Of a stretch of 8,106 nucleotides of DNA, positions 5,053-8,106 are shown in pieces (position 1 is the first letter of the stretch; every line of letters begins with the position of its first letter). Made by a program: the position numbers and the translations under genes. Origin of the DNA: Terriglobia bacterium. GTDB lineage: Bacteria; Acidobacteriota; Terriglobia; UBA7540. The notes below the pieces were generated by a model, which saw only the letters and a list, made by a program, of their open reading frames with translations, did not search any database and had not been told where the DNA came from. The DNA lies in contig JAIQGB010000191.1 in the NCBI GenBank assembly GCA_020072905.1, positions 1 to 8,106 of the forward strand, in the 5' to 3' direction.

Positions 5053-5844
5053 TCAAAGTTGCGCGCGAAACCAGGCGACGGTGCGCGTGATGACTTCGCG
5101 CTCCCAGGCAAGAGAACTGAAGGTGTGGTCGGCGCCGGAGATGATGATCTTCTGCTTTGTCTTGGCCCCGGCCGCTTCATAGAGATCCACGGCGTGCGAG
5201 AGCGGCACGTGCGCGTCTGCCCCCGGATGGATGATGAGCGTGGGTCCACGGAAGGCGCCAAGCAGATTGGCGGGCTTGTAGCGCGGAACATTGCTAATGA
5301 AGCGGAGCGAGACTTCGCGGGCATCGTACTCGACCAGGCGGCGCGAGCCGGGAATGGGTGCGAGCGTCTTCTCGACGATGGCTTTGATCACGGCAGGATG
5401 CGCCACGGCGCTCCACAGGACCGCGGCCTTGGCGCCCACACGCTGCGCGGTGCAGGCGGCGATGCAACCGCCGAGCGAGAGCCCGCAGAGCCCGAGGCGC
5501 GCGGGATCAATTCCCTTCTGCCGCCGGAAGAATTTCACAGCGTCCACAGCGTCGGCGATTTCACTCGCCAGCGTGGCCGCGCGAAATTCCCCTGCCGATT
5601 CGCCCGAGCCGTAGAAATCGAAGCGCAGCGAAGCGATACCCGCCCGCGCCAGCGCCCGCGCGCATTTGATGAAGATCCAGTGCGATTCCATGCGGTCGCC
5701 GGTGAAGCCGTGGAAGAAAACCACGCCCGGCGCACGGCGGGCCTCGGCGCCGAGGGGGAAATGCACCATCCCTCTCAGCCATTTCCCGCGCCGGTTGCGA
5801 AACTCCACGAGCTTTTCGTGTGCTCCGCTTGGTTGACGTTTCAT
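5053..5844 (-). CDS. Alpha/beta hydrolase (serine esterase-like)
   Basis: This is a 263-residue alpha/beta-hydrolase fold enzyme, probably cleaving an ester or similar bond in a small substrate. It has no signal peptide and should be cytosolic. The catalytic triad can be assigned: nucleophile S123 in GLSLGG (121-126), acid D210 in HPGADAHVPL, and base H240 in GADHTF. The oxyanion-hole motif HGFTGD is at 45-50, and RFDFYGSGES at 74-83 is the usual next landmark. The layout recalls the cinnamoyl/feruloyl esterase-like and acyl-peptidase-like hydrolases, but the substrate cannot be predicted. The ATG overlaps the M48 stop in an ATGA, so the two are translationally coupled. A GAGGGCGGG stretch before the ATG may serve as the ribosome binding site. 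Confidence 0.9.
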   Translation of the reverse strand: MKRQPSGAHEKLVEFRNRRGKWLRGMVHFPLGAEARRAPGVVFFHGFTGDRMESHWIFIKCARALARAGIASLRFDFYGSGESAGEFRAATLASEIADAVDAVKFFRRQKGIDPARLGLCGLSLGGCIAACTAQRVGAKAAVLWSAVAHPAVIKAIVEKTLAPIPGSRRLVEYDAREVSLRFISNVPRYKPANLLGAFRGPTLIIHPGADAHVPLSHAVDLYEAAGAKTKQKIIISGADHTFSSLAWEREVITRTVAWFRAQL

Positions 5845-7793
5845 CCCGCCCTCGACACCGCAGTGGCCGTTGGAATCTTGGACCGGACATCATAAATCGC
5901 CGCGCCCGTAATTCGTTCGATCTTCCGTCGCAGCTTTCGGTTGCCGCGGTTAAGGATAATGACCAGCGTGTGTCCGGGGAACGAAGTATTCGCTGCAATC
6001 TCTTGGACGAACTGCCGGTCCCTGACCGCCGGACTTATTTCGATCCACCTCCGCCGGCGAACCACGCCCAGAATGTAGGCCGGCTTCTCTGGCAGGTTGC
6101 GAGTCTGCTTGCGCACGAAATATGCGCGCTCCAACTCCGGGAAGTGCGCCACCTGTTGCGCGATGACCTCCGTCTGTTCCCGGGGGAGCCCATGCGGCGC
6201 AAACTTGTCTTTGGCCGAGACGCGGCTGCTCTCCTCGCGCGCCCGCTCCAAGAGTTCCTGGTGGCCGAGCAAACGCGACTCGTATTGGCGCGCGCGCTCG
6301 TCCTGCCCCTGCCGGCGGAGGTACCAGTAAATCGCCTGGCAGCTCGGAAGGACCGCGTCGGGATCCCTGGCCATAGCAGCCTCCAGGCGGTCAATGCCCG
6401 CGGCGTCGTTCTGCGCGATCAGGATCTGGCCCAACAGGTAATTCGCACCCACGTGCTCGGGAGCGCTTTCGAGCACTTCGCGCAGAAGGGGAACGGCGAC
6501 CTCACCGCCTTCGAGTTCAGCGGTCCAGCGAGCGCGCGTCCACTTTTCTTCCACCTCGAGGGACTGGGCCTGCGACTTCTCTTCAAGCTCTTGAAGACCG
6601 CGGCGGACGCCATGGACGTAGTCGTGCCGCGCGTGCCAATTCTCCGCCACGTGTTTTTGCCAGGCCTCGCTCATTTGAGCGGACAGCGCATCGCACGCCG
6701 CACCGAGGTAATACCGCGCGGCGGTTTCTTCTCCCAACGGCGCGATGACGGCCAGGGAGCCGAAAAACTTTCCCCCAGCTTCCTGATCGAAACAGCCCAG
6801 GGCGATCAGGCGATCGAACAGAGCGGGATGGGTGTCGCTGTAACCGGTCGGAACGCTCAACGCTGCCTCCAGCCACTTCTGCGCGTCCTTCTGCTCGAGG
6901 GGCGCCGCGAGGGCCTGCTGGGAAACTTGATAGACACCCACCGGCGGCTGGGGAGCCTGCTCGACCTGTTTGAAGATGCTGGGCCAGAAGGACTCGCTGA
7001 CCAACCGCCCCTTGACCGTCATGGTGACCAGCGTTTCGCCGAAGACTCGCGCGCCGGCCGCCTCCGCCGCCGAGCGGTCGGCTTCATATTCGTGCGCGCG
7101 GGCGAGCACAAATGTGTACGCATTGAAGAGCGGCGCGTACCACTTCGCGAACCGGACGAAGATGCCCACGCCCCAGCGCTTTTCCGCTTCCAGGCGTGTG
7201 AGCAACTGGCCCCAAGTTTGCCGGATGCGGTAAATCCAGCTCGAAAACCGGCCGTGGCTGGCAGAGACGTGGCCGAATTCGTGCGCCAGCACGGCGCGGA
7301 ACTGCGGGGGACCGAGCGCTTGCATTAATGGCAGGCCAATCGCCAGGAACCGCTTCGAGCCGAGCAACGCCGTGCGGGGAACATCGGCGACGCCAGCATT
7401 GAAATCGTGAGTCAGCAAGATGACGTTAACCGGGGGCGCGCGGAGCAATCGGCGAATCTCTTCGACGACATCGAAGAGCCTGACCACCGCGTCGCGCCCC
7501 AGCCTCAGCCCCTGTGGCTCAGGGAACTTCACCCACAGCGCGCGCAGGATCGTTCCGGTCAGGGCAAGAAGGGGGAGTCCAAATTGGACGAGCAGGATGA
7601 CAGTCCTGGCGCGAATCATCACGTACGCCAATGCGACGTTGGCGGCAAGCAGGCCCAGCAGGATGAAACCGATGTAGAAGTATCCCAGCGCCGCCAGCAG
7701 CGTCACGCGCAGGGCATAGCTGCCTGGATGCTCGCGCGCGTATGCCTCCAGCCGCCGGACGAAGCCCTCAAATTGCTCCTGGGTCATCGCCAC
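5841..7793 (-). CDS. M48-family membrane zinc metallopeptidase with long C-terminal extension
   Basis: This is a probable membrane-bound zinc endopeptidase of the M48 (Ste24/HtpX/Oma1) group. It has 650 residues, about twice HtpX. Residues 34-60 and 64-87 are two hydrophobic membrane segments. The zinc site is HEFGH (171-175), with the third ligand E235 in EYEAD (235-239) and a THPALFDRL block (321-329) that M48 members keep downstream. The peptidase part ends near 335. The remaining 300 residues include a helical stretch (about 365-425), a tetratricopeptide-like segment (430-510: VPLLREVLESAPEHVGANYLLGQ, then a second unit) and a basic beta-rich end (555-635). Family members are often tied to membrane protein quality control; that role here is inference. 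Start choice: GTG at 7793 or ATG at 7787, both 9-16 bases from the upstream stop, with AGGGA about 11 bases before the GTG. Confidence 0.9.
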   Translation of the reverse strand: MAMTQEQFEGFVRRLEAYAREHPGSYALRVTLLAALGYFYIGFILLGLLAANVALAYVMIRARTVILLVQFGLPLLALTGTILRALWVKFPEPQGLRLGRDAVVRLFDVVEEIRRLLRAPPVNVILLTHDFNAGVADVPRTALLGSKRFLAIGLPLMQALGPPQFRAVLAHEFGHVSASHGRFSSWIYRIRQTWGQLLTRLEAEKRWGVGIFVRFAKWYAPLFNAYTFVLARAHEYEADRSAAEAAGARVFGETLVTMTVKGRLVSESFWPSIFKQVEQAPQPPVGVYQVSQQALAAPLEQKDAQKWLEAALSVPTGYSDTHPALFDRLIALGCFDQEAGGKFFGSLAVIAPLGEETAARYYLGAACDALSAQMSEAWQKHVAENWHARHDYVHGVRRGLQELEEKSQAQSLEVEEKWTRARWTAELEGGEVAVPLLREVLESAPEHVGANYLLGQILIAQNDAAGIDRLEAAMARDPDAVLPSCQAIYWYLRRQGQDERARQYESRLLGHQELLERAREESSRVSAKDKFAPHGLPREQTEVIAQQVAHFPELERAYFVRKQTRNLPEKPAYILGVVRRRRWIEISPAVRDRQFVQEIAANTSFPGHTLVIILNRGNRKLRRKIERITGAAIYDVRSKIPTATAVSRAG

Positions 7794-7802
7794 TGGAGCA
7801 GC

Positions 7803-8106
7803 TTATCCCTTTTTCATGCACGCATGGTAGGGCTTGGCGCAATCGCAGTGCTCGCAGATTTGCTCGAGGTCCGCGGTCTCGACGTACGTCAGGCAGGAAT
7901 GCTGGCAGTAGAAGCGGTAGACCTTGGCAGTCGGCGGCGGCTTCTCCTCCGTCTTTTCGAGGCGATGGCCTTCCTTCTTCCAGGAATCGAGGCGGCAGAA
8001 GGAGCTGGTCTTGTAGCCGAGCTTCTGCAGTTCCAGGGCGGCGCGCGAGCTGCGCCCGCCATGCTCGCACATGGTGACGATGGTGGTGTCTTTCGGCACC
8101 CTCATC
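7803..8106 (-). CDS. Rhodanese-like protein with Cys/His-rich tail, N-terminus cut by window edge
   Basis: The visible 100 residues begin inside a rhodanese domain, a fold that carries sulfur as a persulfide on a catalytic cysteine. The active loop CEHGGRSS follows VPKDTTIVTM, with catalytic C13 (numbered from the first visible Met), then RAALELQKLGY, as expected for the second half of the domain. The first half must lie to the right of the window, so the in-frame ATG at 8105 is probably internal. After the domain (about residue 48) and a Lys/Pro linker comes an unusual tail, 62-97, with C67, H69, C71, C84, C87, C89, H94 and C96. This spacing suggests a metal-binding module. The stop lies 9 bases before the M48 start, so the genes are probably one operon. 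Sulfur relay, arsenate or phosphatase-like roles are all possible for this fold; none is shown. Confidence 0.8.
   Translation of the reverse strand, partial: MRVPKDTTIVTMCEHGGRSSRAALELQKLGYKTSSFCRLDSWKKEGHRLEKTEEKPPPTAKVYRFYCQHSCLTYVETADLEQICEHCDCAKPYHACMKKG

Noticed and set aside
5059..5895. 278-residue plus-strand frame opposite the hydrolase
   Set aside because: The catalytic triad and oxyanion motif are on the minus strand; the opposite frame has no family features.
5820..7328. 502-residue plus-strand frame opposite the M48 gene
   Set aside because: The minus strand carries HEFGH, EYEAD and membrane segments in the right order. The plus-strand frame has none and is Arg/Leu-rich.

Overview
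The window is GC-rich and densely coded. It probably comes from an Acidobacteriota genome or a related soil lineage. This rests on soft evidence: high GC, a secreted protein with the 'LSGNWNLNPKQS' motif of the kind common in Acidobacteriota exported proteins, a secreted M49 peptidase, and a small VapBC pair among housekeeping hydrolases. No rRNA, tRNA, CRISPR array or transposase gene was seen.

Layout. (1) Positions 1-898, minus strand: a DNA methyltransferase that runs off the left edge. It is closely similar to M.PvuII-type N4-cytosine methylases, and no restriction gene is visible beside it. (2) 899-1304: a roughly 400 bp divergent intergenic region with a likely promoter for the next gene and an inverted repeat of unknown role. 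(3) 1305-3305, plus strand: a secreted dipeptidyl peptidase III (family M49) that starts at a GTG after a good ribosome binding site. (4) 3339-3907, minus strand: a vapB-vapC type toxin-antitoxin operon, convergent with the peptidase. (5) 3908-4095: a short intergenic region unusually rich in palindromes. It contains a perfect -10 hexamer, a palindrome over the predicted start of vapBC transcription, a leader hairpin, and a pair of inverted copies that delimit a segment of about 102 bp. (6) 4096-4872, minus strand: an exported glycine-rich protein. (7) 5053-8106, minus strand: a tightly packed probable operon, in transcription order a rhodanese-like protein with a Cys/His-rich tail (cut by the right edge), an M48 membrane metallopeptidase with a long C-terminal extension, and an alpha/beta hydrolase that overlaps the M48 stop by ATGA.

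How the genes work together. The rhodanese, M48 peptidase and hydrolase are probably co-transcribed and translationally coupled, but no shared pathway can be read from the sequence. The vapBC pair is a self-contained module with its own control region. The methyltransferase may be an orphan or half of a restriction-modification system whose nuclease lies beyond position 1. The most unusual signals are the palindrome cluster at 3928-4089, the PvuII-like methylase, and the rhodanese with its metal-binding-like tail.
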